Shown here: in pieces, positions 55,267-64,000 of the stretch | How the letters are laid out: the number at the start of each line of letters is the position of its first letter | Position numbering within the stretch: position 1 is the stretch's first letter | Origin: Tubulanus polymorphus | Taxonomy: Eukaryota > Nemertea > Palaeonemertea > Tubulaniformes > Tubulanidae | Reading direction: 5' to 3' | Length of the DNA: 64,000 nt | Assembly (NCBI RefSeq): GCF_964204645.1 | Contig: NC_134029.1 | Span: 12,640,850-12,704,849, forward strand | Program-made: the position numbers and the translations under genes | Notes under the pieces: model-generated | Databases searched by the model: none | Told to the model about the DNA's origin: nothing | Seen by the model: only the letters and a program-made list of their open reading frames with translations

Positions 55267-55901
55267 TTATACCGGAAAAGTCGTTTATTAAAGCTTAGTA
55301 GTTTATTAAAGGTTAGTGTCAACAAATGGTCCATTACAATCACTCTAATTTATGTGGAGAGATGCTCTTAACCGGCAAAACCGTGGTCTGTTTCGTGTTA
55401 TTGTTGGCCTACGTAACTGACCTTGCTTGAGCGTTCGCTGCCGGCACGCCGCGTTTAAAGTTATGAATAAAGTATTATATAACTGATTTTTAATGAAATA
55501 CAACAAATAAACCTTTAAAGAAAGGTACCTAGTGTCTGACATTCCACTGAAAAATTGCGGATTGATTCACTGCATAGTTTTTTCATAGTGAGCATTTTAG
55601 TATATGAATCAATCAAGATTATTGACGGACGCGGGTGTGGTTGTATCAGCTGTTGAAGACGTTCGATGTAAACAATGATTTTAACCACGTGTGCGATGAA
55701 AATATGGACATCAAACCAAGAAGCACTGAATTTTTTAATTACATGTGATTTGAATAGGCATCTGTGCTGGTTTTTCAAAAAGTCCAATTCAAATTGACTC
55801 CTATGTATAGGCCTAAGCCAGGCCCTCTGGAATTGAATTGAATTCGACACAGTAATTCACCTGTAATTTGTGATGAATCTTTTTGAAAATAAGCTTGAAG
55901 A
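55267..55901. other. Upstream of piggyBac relic
   Basis: Probably contains the transposon's 5' end, but no TTAA-flanked CCC terminus could be identified. No gene. Confidence 0.35.
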
Positions 55902-57571
55902 TTGGGTTTGGCATTTTCCACGGACGACGTACATCGTATTGTCAACGCCAGCTTTTCTGATGGCAACAATGATTCTGAATCTGACGAGCCAGTGAATACG
56001 CCGGAAATGTCTTCCAAATCGTCTGACACCAGTGACGAAGAACCACAGATACCAGATGAGCCGACGGTCAATCATGGGCGTGGGCGTGGACGTGGGCGCC
56101 CTCGTGGACGCTCTCGTGGACCAGATCGTAGTAGTCGGCCAGTCACGGACAATGATTTATTGTGGTCTGACGTCTCGGATCGGACCCTGGGCCGTCTCTT
56201 CTACGGTTCAAGCCGCCGGGCCCGGCCGGTCCTACAAATATGGAAGGTATCGTCAACGTTAATGATCCGCTGGAATATTTTCGTCTATTTTTCAACGAGG
56301 AAATCGTACAAGAGATCGTCGAAAAATTAGCTTCTGATAATTTGAAACGGCGTTCGTGTTTGAAGAAGTGGTACGATACTGATGCTAGCGAATTCCTCAG
56401 GTTCCTGGGAATCTTACTACAAATGGGAGCTTTTCGTCTTCCCACTGTCCAGATGTACTGGAGCCTGAAATGGTTTCATTCAGTTCGATTTTTCCGTGAC
56501 GCCATGCCGAGAGATCGTTTTTTTTTAATGTACCATATGATGTTGCATGTTTGTCATTCAAGTCCAGAGGATGCAATTCGCGAACGCCGAGACAAGATAA
56601 CGCCGCTGTTGAATAAGTTGTGCGAAAAATTCAAAGAGCATTACATACCCTTTCAGGAACTATTGATGGATGAGTCCATGATTGGATTCAAGGGTCATAT
56701 CGCCTTCAAGCAGTATTGCCCTAAAAAGCCAACTAAATGGCGTCTGCTAGCCCGCACTCAAGCATATCCCCATACAGGGTACCTGTAACTTGTATTGCGG
56801 GCGAGACGAAGAAATGGTCATCGAACCAGGTCTTACGAAATCATCGCAAATCGTCCTTGATATCGTGCGACCCTATTACAGGTCACCACATATACTGTGA
56901 CCACCTATACAGTAGCCTTGATCTGGCGGAGAAACTGTACGACTGCAAATGCCATTACACCGGTACGATCATGGTAAATCAGAGGGGGCTTCCTTTACCA
57001 ATCAAGAATTCGCGCAACTTACCACGTGGAGAGATCGCAGTCTACCGAAAGGGAAATGTGTTAGCGCTGAACTGGCATGATAAACGTATTGTATCAGTAA
57101 TCTCCACATATAGCAAAGGGAATGAACACATTGAAGTCGTCATGCGCGGCCGCAGGGAACCGGTTCGAAAGCCAAGTGTTATCAACGATTACAATAAGCA
57201 TATGTCAGGCGTCGATCTGCATGACCAGTACAACAAGTACTATGAAAGTTCTCGCAAAACGGTAAAATGGTGGAAAAAGGTGTTCTTTTGGCTCATCGAA
57301 TCATGTATCACGAATGCGTATATATTATGGAAGCTCAACAACGAGGACAAGCCGACTTATATGGACCCCTCTCGAGAGGCTCAACAGAAAGTACCATTGA
57401 TTGATGTATACAGTCAAATCGTCAAAATCGTGTAAAGTGTGCTCGAGTTATGCGACCGGAGGCATGCGAAAACAGACAAAATTCTACTGCGGCAACTGTT
57501 CTGATCATCCGGCTCTCCATCATGTTGACTGTTTCCACAAGTACCACACACAAAATAATTACAGGAACTGA
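55902..57571 (+). pseudogene. piggyBac transposase relic
   Basis: The N-terminus is acidic and then has an AT-hook-like GRGRGRGRPRGRSRG. After a frame change near 56205 come FKPPGPAGPTNMEG, VNDPLEYFRLFF and FLGILLQMGAFRLP. MDESMIGFKGH carries catalytic D1. Frame changes follow near 56783 and 56880. HHIYCDHLYSSLDLAEKLYD carries D2, and MSGVDLHDQYNKYY carries D3. After another frame change at about 57425, a Cys-rich tail reads CKVCSSYATGG, YCGNCSDH and CFHKYH. All three catalytic Asp codons and the CRD survive, so decay is by indels and is fairly recent. The enzyme moves TTAA-flanked elements such as the MITE at 49954. Confidence 0.88.
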
Positions 57572-58437
57572 AAATAACAACTGTAAGACAAATGCATAAT
57601 GTAAGATGAAACGGGATAATAAATGAATTAGTGAACTAGTTTTTATTGCTGTCTTTTTACAACTTGATTTTTTTTCAAATTTCAGGGGTCAGTCTGACCC
57701 CTGATTTTTTCGGGGGTTACAAACACCCCCAATATTCATCAACACCATGAGAAATTATTTATTTCAGCTCAATAGAGGATAATCAGTGAAGGAGGAGACT
57801 TGAAAACAGATAATGACTGAAAAGAAAAAAAATTATGAAAATTTGGATTTTTTTTAACCTTTCATTGACCTTGAGATTTTGACCTTCATTGTGACCCCAG
57901 GAGCCCAAAACTTGTTTCTAGGACCAGGAACGATATCATGTTCAATAAAATGGGTAAGCAAGATCAGTTTGTGTCTGCTTTCTTTTATCGCATGGCCAAT
58001 TACGGAAAAAAGCTGCCCATTTTTGTACGATTGAACCCAGTATGACCCCTCTTTGCCCCCTCCCATCACACCCCTGAGGAGAAAAGTTTTTCAAATATAA
58101 ATTTCTAGATAGAGTAAGTCATCCTGAAATAGAAAATGTATGGTCTTACAATGTTTAATTGAGCTGAAAGCTCTCAGAAATGTTTAATCATGAGATTAAA
58201 ACAATAGCTAAAATTGATGGCGCAAAATCTAGCGATCTGAAAATAAGAAATTCTGCATGGAAAGAGTTAATAACTTTTCATAATTTTCTTTATTAATGAT
58301 ATGTAATTTAGCAACTGCGTGTCACAGTGTTTTTCTCCACGCAATCCGTGTGAGGTCTGATGTAGTGGTGGGACATGCCACGGGTGGTCCCGTGCCTCAG
58401 AGTCCACTACCGGAAAACAGCGGATTCCAAAGAAAAA
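57572..58437. other. Region 3' of the piggyBac relic
   Basis: A palindrome AGGGGTCAGTCTGACCCCT (57683-57701) is typical of piggyBac subterminal DNA. TTAA-CCTTTCATTGAC at 57854 and GCATGGAAAGAG-TTAA at 58255-58270 might be ends of a TTAA element, but the match is poor. No gene. Confidence 0.4.
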
Positions 58438-58438
58438 A

Positions 58439-58871
58439 AGACAGAGGGAATGTAAACTAATAATACAAGAGTGACCTAGAGGCTAATTCAGGAAATAGCT
58501 TACATTTCTCATTTTACACTCATTCATAAGACATGAATCACAAATACTTCCTAGACTTAATGTATATATATTATTGGCACATTAAGCGCAGCACCAAGCC
58601 ACAATAAGTGTAAAAATATACAGCCAACAGCTAAGCTAAAACTACATATCTCTATAGGAACCTGAAACTGACCTATATTAATATGGACTTTAACATAACT
58701 GACCAATGCCAAGGTCAAGATCTACACGTGTGGAATACTTATTTCTTTATGAAATGCCAACATGAGTATTCTATGACCCAACAAATTACACAGGAATAAA
58801 AACAATGCTTTACCCAACAGAGGTGCATTTACCTATAAGACAGAGGGAATGTAAACTAATAATACAAGAGT
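58439..58871. repeat. 34-bp direct repeats 399 bp apart
   Basis: The 34-mer starting 'agacagagggaatgtaaact' occurs identically at 58439-58472 and 58838-58871. The segment between shows no recognisable element ends. Confidence 0.85.
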
Positions 58872-59119
58872 TTATTTCACGAATGTCGAGAATGCCTCTT
58901 CTTTCTAAGAGGACATTTTACAGAGTGGCACCCTCTATAATCAAACAGGCTAAGTATCAACTGAAACCGACATGAACCCACTCTGCCACACTCTCCTCTG
59001 ACTTAAAAAAATCATAGTAAACATTGCGAAAACATTGGGACTATCTAGAAAACAAAAAACAAATATAGCTGCATAGCAGCGATAACGGGTTTTCTGCACA
59101 GTCTTGAATCCTGTTCAAC
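58872..59119. other. No recognised feature
   Basis: A short AT-rich spacer before the LINE scrap. Confidence 0.4.
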
Positions 59120-59315
59120 GGTGGATTTCGACAAAGCATTTGATAAGGTTCAACATCAGCCATTACTAAACAGGCTATTAGAAAACGGTATCAATGATAG
59201 GTCGCTCAAATGGCTCAGCAGTTATCTCTGAACGAAAACTTGTAGCCGAAATCAACGGAATCTTGGAATAAGTCGGTCTAACTAGTGGAGTCACGCAAAG
59301 TAGTATCCTAAGTCG
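59120..59315 (+). pseudogene. LINE reverse transcriptase scrap
   Basis: The frame reads VDFDKAFDKVQHQPLLNRLL, ENGINDRSLKWLSSYL, a stop, then ERKLVAEINGILE and, after another stop, VGLTSGVTQSSILS. This is the RT block with the first catalytic Asp through the 'GVpQgSiLsP' motif. It is too short to place in a clade. Confidence 0.7.
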
Positions 59316-59842
59316 ACAAGAAAATCTTGTTCGAATGAAAACAATTCTGTTTGATCGAACAATACGCTTTTTGTTTGAACCAAAATTTTCTTCATTATGA
59401 CAAAAATGTGTTCGAATAAAAAGCTATGTTATTGTTGAAATGAAGAACTTTCGTCCCGGCAAAGAAATTTGGTTGAGCGAAAACAACTTTTTTGGAACAA
59501 ATGTTTGAATGAAAACAATTCTGCTCGATTGAACGAAATACTTTTGGTTCGGAGAAAAAACTTTTTACAATAGACTTGTTTGAACGAAAAACTTAATGTT
59601 TTTGACAAGAAAATTCTGTTCAAATTAAAACGATTCTGTTCGATCGAATGATTGTTCGAACGAAAAAACTTTCGTTTGGACAAAAAAAAGTTTGTTCAAC
59701 TTTGTTATAACGATTTTCAAATTGGTTCAATCGAACAGAATATTATTGATTCGAACAAAATAAATTTTGTTCCGACGAAAGTATTTTCAAGCAAAAGGTC
59801 TTATGAACGAAAAAAAAGATATTTCTGGGGCTCCGCAGTAAC
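59316..59842. repeat. Degenerate GTTCGAACGAAAA-type array
   Basis: About twenty loosely spaced copies of 'gttcgaacgaaaa' and its complement 'ttttcgttcgaac' alternate, each followed by AT-rich filler such as 'aattctgttcgatcgaac'. There is no fixed period and no gene. Confidence 0.6.
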
Positions 59843-59846
59843 TTAA

Positions 59847-60174
59847 AGCCGGACGTAGGTCGGCCTTGCGACGCGATGCGATCCTCGCGGTGCATCGCAA
59901 GTTTCACTGCAAGTCGGTTGCGATACAATTGTCAGCGACTGTGTGCGACTAGTTTCTGCCAGTCGCAAGAGCGCGTAGGTCGGTTGTGACAGCCGTGTCG
60001 CGTCGCAGAAAGTAGAACACGTGCGACTTCTTGTGACTGGCGTTGCTGACAGTCGCAACCCGTCGCAAGGGAGCGTAGGTCGATGAGTCGCTGCGACACA
60101 ATCGTCGCTGGCGGTCGCAGTGAATGGCGTCGCAGTGAGTCACAAGCCTTCGCAAAGGCGACCTACGTCCGGCT
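59847..60174. mobile_element. PIF/Harbinger-like MITE rich in TGCGAC motifs
   Basis: The inverted ends are AGCCGGACGTAGGTCG and CGACCTACGTCCGGCT, flanked by TAA (59844-59846, 60175-60177). A 3-bp TWA duplication fits PIF/Harbinger; because the border also reads TTAA, Kolobok is an alternative. The interior is filled with GTCGCA/TGCGAC words in both orientations and two further inner copies of 'gcgtaggtcg'. 328 bp, GC-rich against AT-rich surroundings. Confidence 0.75.
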
Positions 60175-60177
60175 TAA

Positions 60178-61520
60178 GTCATAAGCAATTAATGAAATAC
60201 CTGTTTCATTTATGATGAAAAAACTCAAATGAAGAGTCTGGCTTATAAAGCTGTCTGCTCAGACGAAATTTTCAAAAAAAACTCTTTATTTCTGCCAATG
60301 AAATTAATAATTGTGATTGATTGTTGCAAGTCAGAACCAGTTAATCACTAATTAACATGCATTTTAATAAATCTGATTCCTCCTTTACAGTGAACTTAGC
60401 TTTAACCTAGTAGAGGCTACTAGCCTATGTAGGCCTATGAATATGCGTAGACCTAACATCCGGACAGATTGGTCATAGGCCTATTGAATAAGAACCCTCC
60501 TAAATATCGTAAATTTTGTTTTGAAGTTCAATCATCCAATGAGTCCGTCAATAAACGCAACAATTATACTGTGTTTGTTTGAGACAGTAAAGGTCAGTTC
60601 CGGTAGGCCTAAGCCTTAAGGTCGCGTAATCTTCAAGCGACACAGCGAAGGATCTCCTTTCCTCCACAGCGAACGCAAATTCCGAATGTCAAGTGTGAGT
60701 CCAGCATACGGATAGGAGTGTTATATACTTATATTTTGTAAATACCTTGTGCATTTGACAATGATCGGTATGTACTGTAGGAAATATAGAGTATTGATGG
60801 TATTGATATAGAGATTGAAGCCCGCGGCCGAATAAAGTAATATATTCTTTTATTTTGATACCTCGTCGACATAACAGCTTTTCTTCGCTATATCTCTTCG
60901 GCGTGTTTAGTTTAGGCCTACGACTCCCCGGTACACTTATGATTTATCTTAGTAAATACACGGTTAATTTGATACAGAAAAATAGGTATTGCTAAACTAA
61001 CTGCTTGACGCCCGCAGCCAATTCACTGGTAGTAATAAATTAATTTGTACTCGATTTGATTCTCATGATGAGGAGAAACTCGCAGCTGATCCCCGGAACG
61101 ACGATGTAGTGACACACGTCGATTCGTCGATGTTTACGGCTCGACAGTGCTTTTAAAATCTAAAGTAGTAAATTTCCTGTATATCGGTAATACGATTTGA
61201 ATGGGAAAATGGGCTATTGTTAAAATTAGTTTTTAAAAACCGCGACAGAATGTGCAATCTTTGGGTAATAAATTTGTTAATTTATGCTTGAATTGATAAT
61301 TGATGTTACAAGAAACGTGCGGTAGATTTCGGGAAGAGGACTTAGAAAAACATGTCGGCTCTTTGAATGGGGCTCAATTTACGATGATTCTTCAAATTAC
61401 GCACGGGGTATTTGTAGATCGAAGTGAGCTGAGTGATATCAGACGGATTGTATCGACAACAGCGGCAAGGTAACAAAGCCTTTGTTCTTTTAGTAAAAAT
61501 AGTGTGGAAGAAAATAATAA
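60178..61520. other. Intergenic sequence, no recognised gene
   Basis: Mixed composition, several stop-rich frames. I could not support a promoter or exon. Confidence 0.4.
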
Positions 61521-61594
61521 TAATAATCATGCGGATATCAATAGGGTTTTCTGTTATTTCACAGAAAACCCTATTGATATCCGCGTGATTATTA
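61521..61594. repeat. 34-bp-arm hairpin
   Basis: The arms 61521-61554 and 61561-61594 are reverse complements with a single mismatch around a 6-nt loop 'tatttc'. It would form a strong RNA or DNA hairpin. Confidence 0.92.
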
Positions 61595-61863
61595 CTAAAA
61601 ATATGCTAACAGCAATACTAAAGGATATCAAAATACATCACATGTAACAACACTACTTAATGTACCTGTACCACTCATACTATAAGTTAACCGTGTATTA
61701 CTAGACGTATATTCGGAACCAGTCATAAGTCAACTAGCTGCAGACTAATTCCTAACATGTCATCACGTCAATCGTCATCTCAGATGCCTCAGACATGTCA
61801 ATACCGGTACTCGTTTTATTCTCGTTTTGTCTTTTTTGCCTTCTTTTACTTTTTTTTCTTTTT
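61595..61863. other. Spacer before the nested family I repeats
   Basis: No feature; ends in a T-rich run where the outer family I copy is inserted. Confidence 0.4.
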
Positions 61864-62099
61864 AGCCCACTTGGGACTTTAGTCCCAGCGGGCTATTGCG
61901 TTCACTTTTCGTCTGTCGTCCGTCTGTAGACGGAATCCAGTTATATTGGGAAGTTTTGAAGACGATTTTAGGTAATGTCTTTATATTTGGTTTATGCATG
62001 TATCTACCCTAGACACATCTTCAGCCCCAAAAACTGGCCCTGTCAGATTCAAGATGGCCGACTGGCAGCCATTGTTGTTCGCCAAAATCAGCACTTTTT

Positions 62100-63372
62100 A
62101 GCCCACTTGGGACTTTAGTCCCAGCGGGCTATTGCGTTCACTTTTCGTCCGTCGTCCGTCCGTCCGTTCGCCCATCCGTAGACGGAATCCAGTTATTTTG
62201 GGAAGTTTTGAAAACGCTTCAAGGTAACGTCTTGATATTTGGGTTACACGTGTATCTACCCTAGACACATCTTCAGCCCAAAAACTGGCCCTCTCAGAAT
62301 CAAGATGGCTGACTGGCAGCCATTGTTGATCGCCAAAATCAGCACTTTTTACACATTTTTGAACTTTTTGAAGGAAATTTTTGAAGACGCTTTGATCAAT
62401 TACCTTGATCTTTCGGATATATGTGAATCCCCCCAGGGCCCATCAACATAACAAAAATTGTGGTCGGTCGGACTCAAGATGGCTGTCCTATGACCTTTTT
62501 AGTGCCCAAAAATGTTAATTTTTGCCCGAATTCTGAGTCCTGTAGCTTCCTACTGGTTAACCATTTCTCATTGCAATTTGTGATGGGTATTCTTTGGAAA
62601 GGGATGTTTTATACCTCAGACAGGTATTTTTCATCAGCCAATTATGACGCAATTGGCGGCCATCTTGGTGTCACCAGTACTCATTCGTAAGTGGGAAAAA
62701 GTTTTTCCACATTATATTGATACCTAAGCGTATTTTGCTACCACAATCATTTAGAAAGTTGTAGCTCATAACGTGTTCTATGATTGTGGTGAGTTTCAAG
62801 GTAATTGGATTTCGTATATGGCCACCAGGGGGCGTTGAATAATACAATATCTTAGCATTACTTTATTATATTCGTACCTATGCATATTTTGTAACCACAA
62901 TCAATTGGAAAGTTGTAGCTCATGACATCATCTATGATTGTTGTGAGTTTTAAGGACATTAGTTTTTCTATATGGTCACCAGGGGGCGTTGAATAGTAGA
63001 ATAACTTAGTATTTCCTTATTATATTGGTACCTAGGCATATTTTGTTACCATGATCAATTGCAAAGTTGTAGTTCATGACATGTTCTATGATTGTGGTGA
63101 GTTTCGAGGTCATTGGGTTCTGAATATGGTCACCAGGGGGCGTTGAATAGTAGAATGACTTAGTATTTCCATATTGAATTGGTAACGAGGCATATTTTGT
63201 TATCACAATCAATTACAAAATCGTAGCTGCTGACATGTTCTATGATTTTGGTGAGTTTCAAGGTCGCTGGTTTTTGTAAATGGTCACCAGGGGGCGTTGA
63301 ATATTGAAATTGTTAGATTGTTGAGCATTTGAAACCATTTCCCAAGTGGGCATGGTGTCCCTGGACCCCTAG
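62100..63372 (+). mobile_element. Helentron-like repeat family I, inner complete copy
   Basis: This is the reference copy. Head: AGCCCACTTGGGAC-ttta-GTCCCAGCGGGCT stem. A CCGT-rich tract lies at 62147-62180, then a unique region. Four tandem units follow with 'caccagggggcgttgaata' at 62823, 62977, 63131 and 63285 (exactly 154 bp apart). The subterminal TCCCAAGTGGG is inverted to CCCACTTGGGA of the head. The 3' end is hairpin plus CTAG at 63372. It has no coding capacity, so it depends on proteins from elsewhere; Helentron Rep-helicase is my inference from the ends. Confidence 0.85.
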
Positions 63373-63801
63373 TTTACATTTTCATTTCATTTTACATTTT
63401 AAGTTTTCGAGGGAGATTTTGAAGACGCTTAGATCGATTACCTTGATCTTTAGTTTGTATTTGAATCTACCAAGGGCCCATCAGCATAAGAAAAATTGGG
63501 TCGATCTGACTCAAGATGGCCATCCTATGACCTTTTTAGTGCCCAAAAATGTCAATTTTGACCAGAATTCTAGGTCCTGTAGCTTCCTACTGGTTTGCCA
63601 TTTCTCATTGCAATTTGTGATGGGTATTTTTTGGAAAGCGATGTTTTATACCTGAGACAGGTATTTTTCGATCAGGCAATTATGACGCAATTGGCGGCCA
63701 TCTTGGTGTCATCAGTAATCATTTGTAGGTGGAAAAAAGTTTTCCCACATTATATTGATACTTAAGCATATTTTGTTACCACAATCAATTGCAAAGTAGT
63801 A

Positions 63802-63914
63802 ATAGGGATAATAGGGGTTCATACCAAAGGTCGAAGCGTCGTAAAATAAATTCTCGCACACTCGAATTTATTTTTCGACCCTTCAACCTTTGTTATGAAC
63901 CCGTATTATCCATA
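63802..63914. repeat. Small foldback insertion in the outer family I copy
   Basis: 'ggataataggggttcatacc' near the left is complementary to 'tgttatgaacccgtattatc' near the right, with further pairing of 'aaaataaattc' and 'gaatttattttt' inward around a ~10-nt loop. It interrupts the sequence 'caattgcaaagt|tgtag' of the host repeat. Confidence 0.7.
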
Positions 63915-64000
63915 CAACTATATTTTGCCTGAGACAGGTATTTTTGATCAGCCAATTATGACGCATTTGGCGGCCATCTTGGTGTCATCAGTACTCATTC

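Larger units (their letters stand above)
61864..64000 (+). mobile_element. Helentron-like repeat family I, outer copy, split and running off the edge
   Basis: 61864-62099 carries the head and the region to 'aaaatcagcacttttt'. The copy resumes at 63373 ('tttacattttcatttcattt', then 'gagattttgaagacgctt') after an inserted second copy. It continues through tandem-unit sequence to about 63800, is interrupted by a hairpin insertion (63802-63914), and then repeats the 'gagacaggtatttttgatca' segment to the window edge. Confidence 0.85.

Noticed and set aside
57854-58270. piggyBac MITE between TTAA sites
   Set aside because: The two ends (CCTTTCATTGAC and CTCTTTCCATGC) match too poorly to claim inverted repeats.

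Overview
The window is metazoan DNA, most likely from a marine invertebrate. It is intron-rich and crowded with transposable elements. The only host gene I can support is the 3' part of the gene for the coatomer epsilon subunit (COPE), on the + strand. Eight exons (1772-1935, 9695-9797, 38480-38529, 50967-51020, 51135-51216, 53524-53748, 54074-54148, 54228-54284) join in phase into 269 codons plus a stop. Only about 40 N-terminal residues lie off the left edge. One intron is about 28.7 kb and another about 12.4 kb, and both consist mostly of transposons. The clade is not fixed by the sequence. Pearl-like or Helentron-like repeats with CCGT microsatellites recall molluscs and other lophotrochozoans, but this is inference.

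Left to right: 1-9694 holds COPE exon A, a palindrome-headed tandem-repeat element (2381-3399), a hAT-type transposon inside another repeat (3880-5085), a decayed hAT transposase (7290-8165) and a LINE 3' relic (9040-9425). The giant intron (9798-38479) holds DIRS relics, a three-level nest (hAT-like MITE in a LINE in a Helentron-like repeat, 12886-19397), a young Ty3/gypsy element with gag, pol and env (20629-30832), a TTAA-flanked element, a foldback element with about 240-bp arms, and a second copy of the hAT-like MITE. From 38530 to 50966 there are duplicated repeat blocks around a second LINE, which is itself split by a Helentron-like repeat, then more such repeats, a Penelope-like RT fragment and a piggyBac-type MITE. 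COPE ends near 54284 with a poly(A) signal at 54454. Downstream are a decayed piggyBac transposase (55902-57571), a LINE RT scrap, a PIF/Harbinger-like MITE, a strong hairpin and a nested pair of Helentron-like repeats running off the right edge.

The most interesting points are these. (1) Tandem ~154-bp units in one repeat family each carry a sequence very close to the CTCF consensus, and an unrelated family carries another such match. (2) A gypsy element with near-identical LTRs combines a chromodomain-bearing integrase with a fusion-type envelope, and its gag and pol are in one frame separated by a single UAG. (3) Several repeat families start with T-run + palindrome and end with hairpin + CTTGTT or CTAG, and their insertion points are defined to the base by nested copies. 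(4) Two different CAGGG-ended families share perfect 6-bp target duplications.
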